From the NCBI RefSeq assembly GCF_000189635.1, contig NW_002476413.1, positions 124,001-188,000 of the forward strand: 64,000 nucleotides of DNA, written 5' to 3'. Below the pieces are notes generated by a model. The model made no database searches. It saw only the letters and a program-made list of their open reading frames with translations, and had not been told where the DNA came from. This stretch comes from Tetrahymena thermophila SB210. Lineage: Eukaryota; Ciliophora; Oligohymenophorea; Hymenostomatida; Tetrahymenidae. Both the position numbers and the translations under genes were made by a program. The first letter of the stretch is position 1; every line of letters begins with the position of its first letter. Positions 38,422 to 49,560 of the stretch are shown here, one piece after another.

Positions 38422-41400
38422 TCATTTTTATTTTAGTTAAAACTCATTAGTTTTAATTAAATTTATAATAGGTGAATCTTGATGATCTTTTAAATTAACT
38501 TTTGAAGTAATATTTTCATAGTAGTATCCTGCTTATACTAATACATTTGATTACGGAGTGTTCTCTATGTTCATAGAACTAAAAGATGATACTTGATTTT
38601 AAATAGTTCTTTAACTTCTTTATATTTCTGATTTTTATTCAGTTAAGTATAATACGTCATGCAAAACTCTCTTCTTTTCAGAAGTAAATTCTTCTTATTC
38701 ATCTAGATTTTCTAGTTTACACAATGTTTTAGGAAAAGGTTCAATTGGTTTTGATATTTCTACCTCAAATTATCTTATGATAAAATTGGTGTTATCGTAA
38801 ATTCTAATGATAAAGGTCTCTACATCTTGTAATTTTGGAGTTCCATATAAAAGTATAGCATTAGACTTTAGAGTAAATTTCATCCAAGATGGAAGTTGTT
38901 GGTTCACAGAAGATCCATAGTTCATAACATCCAAATTAAAAAATCTTCTTATGAGCGAGCATTAAAGATTCTCAACTTTTTTAAAAGCTTGAACTGAATG
39001 AATGTCAAAAAAGTTCTAATGTATTGATTCTCCTAAACTTGGGTTAAAAATAGAAGGTGCTGATTCAGCAATTCCATAACAATCTGCGATTAAAACATTA
39101 AAAATTAATCTATATGGAAATGTATTCTAATTCAAAACTTAGAGCTAATTTTTTTCCAATTTAGAAAAATTTTAAAGCAGCTTTTTCATCAATTTGATTT
39201 AAGATTTTATATTTTCAGTTTAAATTTGAATGCTAGGAAAGCTAAGAAGTTTTTAATCGTTTTCATGTTCTTCAGGTACAGTTTTTAAATACTTGAGATA
39301 CCAGCCATTTTTTACTTCTTAACTAAATTATGTTTCGATTATAGCAGATTGCTTAAGGAATTAATAAATTTTGTCAAGTAGAGGATGGTTCTTTATTAAA
39401 GCTCTTGAAAACAGACCTTTGAGGCATTGATATAATCTTGAACTAGAATCAACTAATTCAGGTATTACAGACTTTATAGAAATAACCTTATTTAAATGTT
39501 TTATAGTAATATCCATATCAATCATCAGTTTAATAATAAATTTCATTTTTATTTATCCTTGTTCATTAATAAAATTTTAATTTATAAAATTACTTTAAAT
39601 AAAAATTTATTTTTATTGTTTTCTGTTTTAACTTTTTTAATTTTTTGAAATTGAACTTTGTTATTCTAGATCTGTCTGTTTTACTAAATTTTTCTAGATT
39701 ATAGTTTTATCTTCTTTGGCTTTGTGATTTAATATAATTTTTTTGATGCTTTTTAGGATTTAAATGATTTTTTAATCCTTTAAAAGTAATATTTTTTAGA
39801 TAGAATTAGGTTCGTTTTCTCCATCTTTCTATAAGTGATTTTATGTGAATATTGAGCTAATAGAATCCTCTTTGAATAAATCTTCTTTTGATTAGCCATT
39901 TAAGATACTTTCTTAAATTTATGAAGTTATATTTTTCTGCTATTAAGCTTTTTATTATGAATTTTCTGAGTTTAAATCCATTTAATTTAACAAATTATCT
40001 TATATTCTTTCTTTAAGTTTTTTATCTGAATTAATTTTTTTAAATAATTCTTTGTAAAAAAGAATAGCCTTAATATTTTCATCAGACATTATGGTAATTT
40101 TTTTGTAATACTATTGAAGAACTTCTACTTTTTCTCTTGAATATAGGTTATTCTTATTCAGTATAAAGTTAAAGAAGTAACTGCGATATTTATACAAACC
40201 AAAAATAGTCAAAATAGGTCCGAATACTTTAATGAGCAAGCTTAGAACAAATTCAAAAGGAATATTGTAGACATAGATTTTGAATGTATCAGATACAGAA
40301 GTATAGCCATCTGTTGCTTCTATTTTTATAATGATTACTTATCTGTACTCACCCACTGGAACACTGCCAAAAAATCTTAGAGAGTTGCTTGATTGCTAAA
40401 TCCAAGCTCCAGAAATTGAATCACAATAATCATCTCCACATTTAAATTTTGCAGAATATTTAATTATATTAGTATCAGGATTAATAAATGTATCTTAACT
40501 AAATTCAAATGCTAAATTATCAGAAATTCCAACATTTCCATATTGATACATTTAATTAAATTACTATTGCAAAGTATTATTTTAGTTCAATTTTATAGGT
40601 TATTTTAGAACAATAAACGATTAAGCCTCACTTAGTAAAAATGAGGTTTGGATATCGTAATTTACACCATCACTTATTGTTACCTAAAACTCTATCTGAT
40701 CATCTTTTACATTATTGTTTTATTTAAAAAATAAAATGCGATTCTAAAGAGCGTTATTTAAGTTTTTGACATCTCCTTCTAGCTTTAATCTAGTTTAAAA
40801 ATTAGATATTTAAGCTATAACTCCTTCGTAGTATATATCTACAAATTAACCGTATTCTTTTGCTACTTCAAAATAGATTTGAATATAGTTTTAAATAGAA
40901 AATACAAAATATTTCTACTTTTATACATTCTAATTTTATTATGAGTATTCTGGAACTTCTTAAGGAGTTTTAAAGAACCTCAAAGAATTAGCAACATTAA
41001 ATAAAATAGGATTATAGCACACTGATTATTTTAGTATTCTCTTTACTTTGTCTAAAATAGCCTAATTATCATTCATGGTGTTATCTTAAAATCTAAAATC
41101 TTAATTGCTATCAAAATTACTTGTCACCAAAAAGTTTTGATAATTTATGATACCCATCACACGCAGCTGTTTATAAATTTTTAAGCTCATATCTGAAGAA
41201 ATCTAAATATTGTCATCTTATGTTTATGTAGAAAAGGAACTGCTTGTAATTGGAGTTTAGTATTATAAAATGATTGTATTTTATTAGGGAATTGTAACAT
41301 CGTTACCAAGAGCATCTTTTACAGCTTAGATATTAACAGTAGCTAATTAGGAGTTAAAACTTATCCAAAAAGGCATAACGACTATTTCATAATTTTAATA

Positions 41401-43599
41401 ATAGAAGACATTGGTCAATTTTGCACCATTCTTAGGATATATTTGATAAAATTAAAGTTAAAAAGTCTAACCTATCAAAAACGTTTAGTTATATTACTGT
41501 TTTAAGTAAGAAATTTAATTTGTTTATTATCCCTAGACCAAAAATATTTCTGTATGCACTTAAATCTAATTGCTAATAGGAATACTAGTTACACCCACTG
41601 TATTTACCAGCATAGCGAATTGCTCATTTTAATTAACGCAGCTAGCCAACCCATTTTAGTCTCCAATCATAAATTTAGAAATTATTTTTAAATTCTTTAG
41701 GTCTCTAATATCTACTAATGTTAAAAAACCTACAACATTACTAGAAACTAGTAAAAATTTATCAGATTATAAGGGTGTTATTTGCATTGTTGTTCCATCT
41801 AACTGAATTCTACTTATGAATTTTATTTCTGGCAAATAACTCAAATCGATTATACCTATGCCTTTAGGTCCTTCACAAACAAATGCATATTTTAAATCTT
41901 TGGATTGTATGATACAAAATCCACCATTTGTTTTTAGATACTTAACAATCTATAATTCATATTTATTTCCTATTGAAAGAGTTAAAAACCCATCATTTCT
42001 TGATGCGCACAAAATAAACTTGTTGTCTTATGAAAAGATAAGCTCTACAACTTAATTGCTTATTTGAAGACTAGAAAGGACTTATAAATTTAGAAGACCA
42101 TTTGAAGAATCAACTAAAAAAACAGTTGTGTAGGCTGCGATTCCTATTAATTTTTTATTGTGATTATATCTGATCCCTTCCATTACAATATTTGGATTAT
42201 TTCCATTGAGAGAAAACACTGGTTATAATTATTAACTTGAAGAAATCTAATTCATTTAATATACAAAAAGTAGGATTCCTGTATTATCTCCAGGCGTAAT
42301 AATATATCCGCTCTCTTCATCTATAATTGCTGATTCTGTATAATAGATGTTTTGTGGTACTACCTATTATAAAAGTTACATATTATTTGGATTACCTTTC
42401 AAATCAAAAATAAACAATCCATCTTTATCAAAACTTCCAATAAAGAATTTATCATTCTGAGTTATGTAACAGCGCCAACGATAGATGGCTGTTCCTATTA
42501 CAGTTTAATTTGCTTGAATAGTGTTAAATAGATTAGGATATTCGTTGTTTAAATTTGGAGTAACTTTTTAATAGATTTACAATTAAATTCCATTTATATA
42601 GTACAAATAACCCTCATCCTTTGATAATCTGATAGAAAAAGAGTAACCAGATGATCTTATCCACTAAAATAAATTAGGATATATACTTTGACTTCTTTTG
42701 CTGATGTCGAAAATAAATATTCCTAATTATTAAGCTCCAATCAAGATAAAATTTTAATCATTAGTAACTCTTATTTCATTTAAAGTAGGAGATTGATTTA
42801 ACGGCCACCAAGCTTTAACATCAAAGTTAAATTACGAAATTGTTGTGCCATCTTTTATAGAATCTAAGTTGATGAATTTTCCAAAATATAGGCCACCCCA
42901 TGAGTCTATCGCATAAATATATTAATCATTTGTTAAAACAAGATTAGAAAACCCATAATCTGCAGGAGTTGTAAAAACAATTTCAAGACTTAGCATATTA
43001 TTCTATTAGAGTTAAAATCTAACAACAATTAAGTTTATGTTTGCTAAAAATAAATAGGAATTTTTAGCATTTACAATATAAAAAGGAACCATTTACACAT
43101 CAATCTATCCTATAATTTTCATTTATCTTCTAGAGGATACATCATAGACAACTAAGATACTATTGGAAGTACCAGCTGCCCATTTATCATTGTTAAATAA
43201 GAAAAGAGAGTTTATACTTTAGCCAAAATTAGAATTGTCAGAGCAAATATAGCTGATAGCATAACTTGGAAAAGTGTTTAACTAAAACATAGAAATCAAA
43301 CCTTAGTATTAGAAAAATAAATATTGTCCATCGCTAGTGACAGATAATAAATCGACTTCGCCTTTATCCTTAACTTAAAGTAGAAGCTTAAAGGAAGTTT
43401 GATCAATAATAGAGATACCATCTTAACCATTAGCTAAAAAGAGTAAACCTAGTTAATCACAAACAACAAGCTACTGGATTGTATTTTCAATAGATTAAAT
43501 ACTACTAACATAGTAGGGTGAAGGTGAGAAAATTTAGTTTATATTTTAGCTCAAATACAAACAAGGAAAAAATAGAAAAACAAAGCTGATTAATTTCAT
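38422..43599 (-). CDS. Receptor-like type I membrane protein: beta-propeller-like repeats, cadherin-like (CADG) domain, one TM, long cytosolic tail; 1,725 aa
   Basis: A single exon runs from ATG 43599 to TGA 38424-38422, 1,726 codons, the longest intronless frame here. It has a signal peptide (residues 1-17, FVFLFFPCLYLSQ). Residues about 20-830 are repeated beta-strand units (e.g. LLFLANGQDGISIIDQ, KFFIGSFDKDGLFIFD, KYAFVCEGPKGIGIIDL), the style of LVIVD/propeller repeats. Residues about 850-1230 include a dystroglycan-type cadherin-like domain (DQIEFQVTISDG, NIIKYSAKFKCGD, IEATDGYTSVSDTFKIYVYN). A TM helix (FVLSLLIKVFGPILTIFGLY) precedes a cytosolic tail of about 470 residues, part Gln/Lys-rich, with a C-terminal globular region (SWMKFTLKSNAILLYGTP). 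It is likely a surface adhesion or sensing protein; the ligand is unknown. Fragments of this gene recur at 45-48 kb and 63.6-64 kb. Confidence 0.85.
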
Positions 43600-45170
43600 T
43601 TGTTTGTTTCTTTCTTTCTAGTATATATTTATGATCTTTCTTTTTGATAATTTTTGTTCCTATTAAAAATTAACAAATAGATTTTAGATCATCTATAGCC
43701 TAATTGAAAGCACAAAAATCTTACAGTAAAGCATAAAAATAATTTAAAATATAAAATTTTTTAAAGGTCTAAAACAAAATAAATATTAATTTTTTAGTTT
43801 ATTTTATGTTTTTGATTGATCACTTGTTTTGTAAAAGAAGTAAAAGAAAGATTATTTGCTTTTTATAAATAAACTCATTTTTAATTTTATCTATTTAGCA
43901 TTAAGATTAATAAGGTATTTTTATTATTTGTTTTGATAGAAATATAAAATTTTCAATAAGTTAATAGTCATTGAACTATTTTTTTCATCAGTAAAATCAT
44001 CAATTAGTAAACTATAAGTGTTTGTTTTTTTTCATGTATTTTTTATTATGTTTAATAGTTAACTTATTTTGATTTTGATTACTTTTAACTTCAGTAATCA
44101 ATGGCTAACTTTTTAAATTATTATTCTAGAACATAAAATTACTAATGATATTTGCTGTTATCAATAATTAAATTATTTATACTTAGGCTCATATGATTTT
44201 ATTTGCTAAATTCAAATTATTTAGCCATAGAAAATAAAATGTTCTTTGAAAGAAATAAAGATATAAAATTAAATACATTAAAGATAACAAGTAATGCTTC
44301 AGACGTTAAGCAAAAACTTGTTAATATTTACAAATATTAATTATGTAATAATTTATAGAAAAACGTAATTTTTGATTTATTACTATATTTTTACTTTTTT
44401 TAACTTGTAATTTAAATTATTTTTTTATATTATATTGATATATATTAAATATTTAATCACACAATTATTTTGCTTATTGCTAGATTTTTTTTGAAGTTGA
44501 ACATAATATACTTGATTTTGATAGGAATTAGTAAGCTATGCTAATTATCTTATAAAAAAGCAGGTGAATAAATATTAGCCAGGTTTTAATTAAACATTTT
44601 TTAAAGAATACTTAATATGATTTCAATGATTTTTTAAAAAAATTAGATTTTGGATTTTTTTGTCATTTATAAATTACAAATAATACTCTATTTCACAAAA
44701 TTCCCCACTAAAAGGTAAAAATAAGAAAGATTTTAATTCTATTCCTGTCTTAAGATCCTCTAAAAATTTGTAACCAGATAAACCTTGAAAAATTAAATAA
44801 AATTAAGGATACATAAAATGAAGAATATAACAAATGTAATCTTTAATACATACTTTAAAATTTTAGGAAAAATCTTACTTAATATTTTTAAAGAATATAA
44901 ATTTTTAGTAATTTTTAGCAGAAATAAAAAATTAAGTACTTTCTTTATTTTTATTCAATTTGTTTCATTCATTTTTTAAATTTTTTAACAAATTTATAAT
45001 TTGTTTCATTATTAATTAATATTTTATGATAGTTTTTCGCTCCGCCTATTTTATAAACTGGTAATCTATAAAAAAAATACAATTTTTATTTTAAATTATC
45101 TCTTATTTGTTATAATTATAAAAAATATTAGTAAATAAAACAAAATAAAAATGATCTATAATATATATGT
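43600..45170. other. AT-rich spacer upstream of the receptor-like gene
   Basis: No gene is seen; it likely holds the promoter of the minus-strand receptor-like gene. A few G/C-richer patches (44695-44770) may be degraded coding DNA, but no product can be read. Confidence 0.4.
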
Positions 45171-45174
45171 AACT

Positions 45175-45530
45175 AGGATAGGTATTAAACTAAGCATAGA
45201 ATTTCAACCTTGATATTATAAAAATAAATATTATTCATCATTGGCAATTGATAATAAATCAATTTCACCTTTATCCTAAACATATAGTAGAAGCTTAAAG
45301 GAAATTTAATCAAAAATAGAGATACCATGTTAACTATAAGCTAAAAAAGTAGACCAAATTAAATACAAATAACAAGCTACTGATTGTGTTTTCAATAGAG
45401 TATATACTAATAGTATAATAAATTGAAAGTAAATATATTTAGTTTTTTAATTAGTTCATATAAATTAAGAAAAAGCAAAAATATAAAAGTAATTTCTTTC
45501 GTTTATATTGTAATATTTTGTTTCTTCTTG
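45175..45530 (-). pseudogene. Degraded copy of the 5' end of the 38.4-43.6 kb gene
   Basis: The sequence matches 43255-43615 along its length, including blocks like TTTCACCTTTATCC, AGTAGAAGCTTAAAGGAA, AGAGATACCAT and AACAAGCTACTG. Small deletions shift the frame repeatedly and the start codon region is lost. It is non-functional. Confidence 0.8.
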
Positions 45531-45879
45531 AAATTTGAATAACATAATAAGGTATTATCATTGATAAATTAAAAATAAAAATGAGTTAAGTACTTAAAAA
45601 ACATTATAAGCAACTAATATCTTTAATTTATTTTACTAAGATTACACTGAAATTCAGTATAATTTAGATTAAACATTTAAAAAATTTATAAATATATATA
45701 AAAAACTGTTAAGAGAAATACAAACAATATTATTTAATTTTTTAATATGAATTAAAAAATATACTATGCTTAAATCATGAGGTGATTAAAAATTTTTAAC
45801 TACCAAAATATATCTTGTCATGTTTAAGTAGTATTAAGTATCTTTTTTTTTAAGTAACCATAATAATAATAATATATTA

Positions 45880-46565
45880 TGTTATTTTTATTGAATAAAT
45901 AAATAAATAAATAATCAAAATAGTATTTAAATTGAGTAGACAATTTTTTCTTCCAATCAAATTATAAATAAATAACATAATTTTATGAATAAATAAAATT
46001 ATTTTTAAACAAAATTAATGTTAAAAAAATATTTATGCCCTTTCTATTAATGAAAATATCACCATTTTTAATTTAATAGCTAATGTTAGACTAAAATTAA
46101 AATTGATAAAAATTAACTAATAAAAAAACTTACAAAATTAACATAATTTAAGAATATGGTAAAAAATAAAATCAGGTTTTTCATTCTTTTTCATATCATA
46201 AAATGCAAACTTTAAAATAAAAATATTTCAATTTAAAAAATATATTAAATGAAAATAGTATTGAACTATGTTAGAACGAATCTTTAAACAGATTACTAAT
46301 AACTTTTTAGCCTCTAAGCCAATTATTTGCAGCAATAAAGCTACATAAACTCAGTATCCTATTTAAATACATTTTTTTATGTAAGAAATGAATGCTTAAT
46401 AAATTAAGGTAGTAAAGAAGTCTGTCAAACAACAATGCAGAATTTAACCAGTATTTGTAGGTTATTTAAAGAAACAAATTTTACAGTTGCAAAATAAATT
46501 GTATACAACTCAAAGAGTCAAATAATACTTTCAACTGATTTGCAATTTTAAAATAGTTTTTAATA
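45880..46565. repeat. Dispersed repeat, copy 1 (5'-flank type)
   Basis: This shares with 49040-49560 and 62430-62965 the blocks GACAATTTTTTCTTCCAATCAA, TTTTTCATTCTTTTTC, AGTATTGAACTATGTTAGAA, GAATGCTTAATAAATTAAGG, TTTGTAGG.TATTTAAAGAAACAA and CAACTCAAAGAGTCAAATA. It is preceded by an AAT/AAAT microsatellite. In copy 2 the repeat sits immediately upstream of the polycystin-like gene, so it probably derives from that gene family's 5' flank. Confidence 0.8.
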
Positions 46566-46589
46566 CATTTTTTTAAAATCCTTCATCTT

Positions 46590-47235
46590 TTAGGTTTTAA
46601 AATTTACATAATGATTAAGGAAAAGGTTCATTTGATTTTAGTATTTCTACTTCAAATTATCTAATAATAAAATTTGTGTTATCATAAATTCTAAATATAA
46701 AGGTTTCCAAATCTTGTAATTTAGGGTTCTATATAAAATCATTGCATTTTATTTTAGAGTATATTTTATTCTATAAGAATCTTCCTAGTACACAGAAGAT
46801 CCATAGTTCATCACATTTAAGTTATAAATTTTTCTTAAAAGTGAACATTAAAGATTCTCAACTTTTTTAAAAGCTTGTTCTTAATAAATTTCAAAAAATT
46901 CTAATGAATATATTCTTCAAAACTAGGATATAAAAATATATGGTGTTGATTAAACAATTACTTAAAAATCAGAGATTAGCCCATTAAAAATTAGTCTCGA
47001 TGGAAATTATTTTAACTTAAAACAAGAATTGGCTTTTTTTGGATTTAAAGAAGCAAGAAATTTTTGGTTTTTTCATTTTCTTTTGGAACAGTTTTTAAGC
47101 AATTGAAGTTCCAACCATTTTTATATCTTAACTAAATTTAGGATTCGATTATTGCATATAGTTTAAGGAATTAATAAGTTAGTCAGATAAGAATTGTCTT
47201 TAATTAAGCTAATGAAATATGCCCTTTGGGGAATA
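46590..47235 (-). pseudogene. Degraded copy of the 3' end of the 38.4-43.6 kb gene
   Basis: This aligns with 38695-39420: GGAAAAGGTTCA, TTTCTACTTCAAATTATCT, AAGGTTTCCAAATCTTGTAAT, CACAGAAGATCCATAGTTCAT and AAAGATTCTCAACTTTTTTAAAAGCTTG. Many indels destroy the frame, and an internal segment of several dozen bases is missing near 47030. Confidence 0.85.
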
Positions 47236-47254
47236 AGTTAAATAGAATAGATAT

Positions 47255-47400
47255 TTCGTTTTTTAAGTTTGGATTAACTTTTAATAAATTTATAATTTTA
47301 TTCCATTTATATAGTACAAATAACCCTTATACTTTGATAATTTGATTGCGAAAGTGTAATCAGTTAATCTAATCCACTATATAACCCGAACCAAATTAAG
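47255..47400 (-). pseudogene. Degraded copy of a middle segment of the 38.4-43.6 kb gene
   Basis: GGATTAACTTTTAATAAATTTA, ATTCCATTTATATAGTACAAATAACCC and TTTGATAATTTGAT match 42545-42665. It is fused directly to the 3'-end copy to its left, so the order of parts differs from the parent gene. Confidence 0.8.
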
Positions 47401-47718
47401 TTTTTCCTATTATTGTAAATAACAGTTTATGAAAATAGTTATGCTATTTCTATCATTTAGTCTCTCACATTGCCTTTCTTTACCTATTTCAAACAAAAAT
47501 GTAAATAAACTTATTTATTGATTGGCTGATAGATTGAATGCAAACTCAAAAGAAAAAAAAATATATATAAATCCTTTGATTAAGGTATATCTATTTACTT
47601 ATTTATTTATTTTTCTATCTTATTTCTTTCTAAAAATTATTTGTAAATTTATGATTAATAATACTCCCCAAAATTAACTAGAAGAGGAGTTAATAAATAC
47701 ATGGTAAATATAAATTAC

Positions 47719-47895
47719 CTTCATCAAAATACCTAAAATTCTCATGGATGTTGCTTTATTGATCGAAGGTGATGTTATTCCAGAAAGCTTAACAAATTCG
47801 TCATTTATATTCTTTTCATATTTTTAGTAGTTTATGTTGCTTAGAAAATTTTCGAAGACTTAAATCCACTCGTCTATGTTAGGTACTTGTTAATT
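47719..47895 (-). pseudogene. Orphan coding fragment of an unknown gene
   Basis: On the minus strand a 55-60 codon stretch has normal protein composition (VPNIDEWIQVFENFLSN, DEFVKLSGITSPSINKATS) and ends ATG AAG followed by a GT donor. It has no start, stop or neighbouring exon that I can find. The gene of origin is not recognised. It lies between two copied pieces of the receptor-like gene. Confidence 0.4.
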
Positions 47896-48130
47896 TATAA
47901 GTTAGTCAGGTAAGAAATTGTCTTTAATTAAGCTAATGAAATATGGCCTTTGGGGAATAAGTTAAATAGAATAGATATTTCTTTATTTAAATTTGGATTA
48001 ACTTTTAATAAATTTATAATTTTATTCCATTTATATAGTACAAATAACCCTCATACTTTGATAATTTGATTGCGAAAGAGTAATCAGGTAATCTTATCCA
48101 CTATATAACCCGAACCAAATTAAGTTTTTC
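47890..48130 (-). repeat. Second copy of the 47.16-47.40 kb mosaic
   Basis: It is nearly identical to 47160-47405: TAAGTTAGTCAG, GAATTGTCTTTAATTAAGCTAATGAAATATG, CTTTGGGGAATAAGTTAAATAGAATAGATATTTC and ATATAACCCGAACCAAATTAAGTTTTTCC. The mosaic therefore formed first and was then duplicated locally. A shorter CCAAATTAAGTTTTTCCTAT..TTGAAATAAAGG unit recurs at 48113-48152 and 48243-48279. Confidence 0.9.
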
Positions 48131-48510
48131 CTATTATTGAAATAAAGGTATTTTCTGTTTCTTTCATCGCTAGTTTTAATTTCGCTTTATTTTGACTTGA
48201 GTTAGCTTTGATCCTTTATGCTTACAAGCCTTTTATTTTCGTACCAAATTAAGTTTTTCCTATCATTGAAATAAAGGTATTAATTAAATTAGTAAAAGCA
48301 TTTGAAGGTAAATAACATAAAATATAATGACAAGAAAAACATTGATTTTAGAAAACATACAAAAGTGTATAATTAATAATTGAAGAACAAATATAGAGAC
48401 TATAGTTTGTCAATTTATTTAGAGGTTGGGCCAAGAAGTGGAGAAAATGTTTTTTTTTAACTAAGATTTTACAAAATTTTAAAAAACAAATATTTTAAAA
48501 ATACCTTAAA

Positions 48511-48668
48511 TACCAGGGACATCAATATGAATTATTTACTGTTTAAATGGATGGGGCTTGTTCTATTTATTTTATCTCAAAAGACTTCAATTTTCTCTTA
48601 TCTATATTAAAAGAAAATGTTTTCAAAAGTCCATAAACTTGAATTTGGCCTCCCTTTGTATATACAAA
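48511..48668 (-). pseudogene. Orphan coding fragment, weakly kelch-like
   Basis: The minus-strand frame reads VYTKGGQIQVYG, then FNIDKRKLKSFEI, then EQAPSIQTVNNSY before TGA and CPWY. The spacing of GG, FxIDxxK and AP is reminiscent of a kelch repeat, but one in-frame TGA and the lack of neighbouring exons argue for a decayed fragment. Similarity is weak. Confidence 0.3.
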
Positions 48669-49039
48669 CATATATTTTTATCTTAAAGTTAATTTAACTA
48701 CATGTCAATAAACTTATGCTTATTCAATTACATTATTTACCTATTCGCTATTTTACAAAAATACACTAAATAGTCATAAATAACATTTAGGTGTTTTAAA
48801 GGTATTTTTTATTTCTTTTACAATATTTTTAAAAATTGGTCAGAGTTAATTGATAGATTTGCATACAGTTACCTTAAAATGATCATATATTTCACTCAAA
48901 TTTAACAAAAGCAAATAATTAAGATGTTTATACTGCTTTTTCTATCAATTTAATTGAATTTTTTGTCACTATTTTTATTTAAATGACTAATGTTAGTTAT
49001 AAACTAAAATTGATAAAAAATAAAAAATCAAATAATTTA

Positions 49040-49560
49040 GAAAATTAGATAATCTGAAATTAAGAATATGGTAAAAGATAAAATCCCATTTTTCATACTT
49101 CTTCTCCTCTTAAAACGTAAAATTAAAAATAAAAATATTTTAAATTTAAGAATAAATAAATAAAATAGTATTAAGTTACGTTATAACTAAAACTTTTTAA
49201 GATTGTTCTACTTTTTAATCCTTACATTCATTTGATCCTAGCAGTAAAACTTAAAAAGCGTAGTTTTATTATTTAAAATATGTTTTTTTTTTTTAATTCA
49301 GGAAGTGAATGCCTAATAAATTAAGGTAATCCAAGCAGTCTATCAAACAATGATGTAGAATTTGCATAGAATTTGTAGGGTCTCTTAAATAAAAATTGCG
49401 TAGGAACAAAATAAATAGAATGCAACTCATTCTTTAGCTTTACAGCACTTTCAACTGATAATTGCAAATCAGATACTATTTTTGTGATAAAAAAAACATC
49501 GTAATAAATTTGTTAAAAATTAATGAAAACAATAAAATTTTTTGAAATAAGACTCCTACT
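49040..49560. repeat. Dispersed repeat, copy 2, immediately upstream of the polycystin-like gene
   Basis: It shares the blocks listed for copy 1 (GAATATGGTAAAAGATAAAATC, GAAGTGAATGCCTAATAAATTAAGG, TGATGTAGAATTTGCAT). Its 3' end runs into the presumed start of the gene at 49523, so it most likely represents that gene's own promoter and leader, copied elsewhere. Confidence 0.75.

Noticed and set aside
48419-48434. AGAGGTTGG-like string resembling a Tetrahymena chromosome breakage sequence
   Set aside because: The 15-bp Cbs core as I remember it is AAAGAGGTTGGTTTA in this orientation; only nine contiguous bases match here and the essential right half differs.
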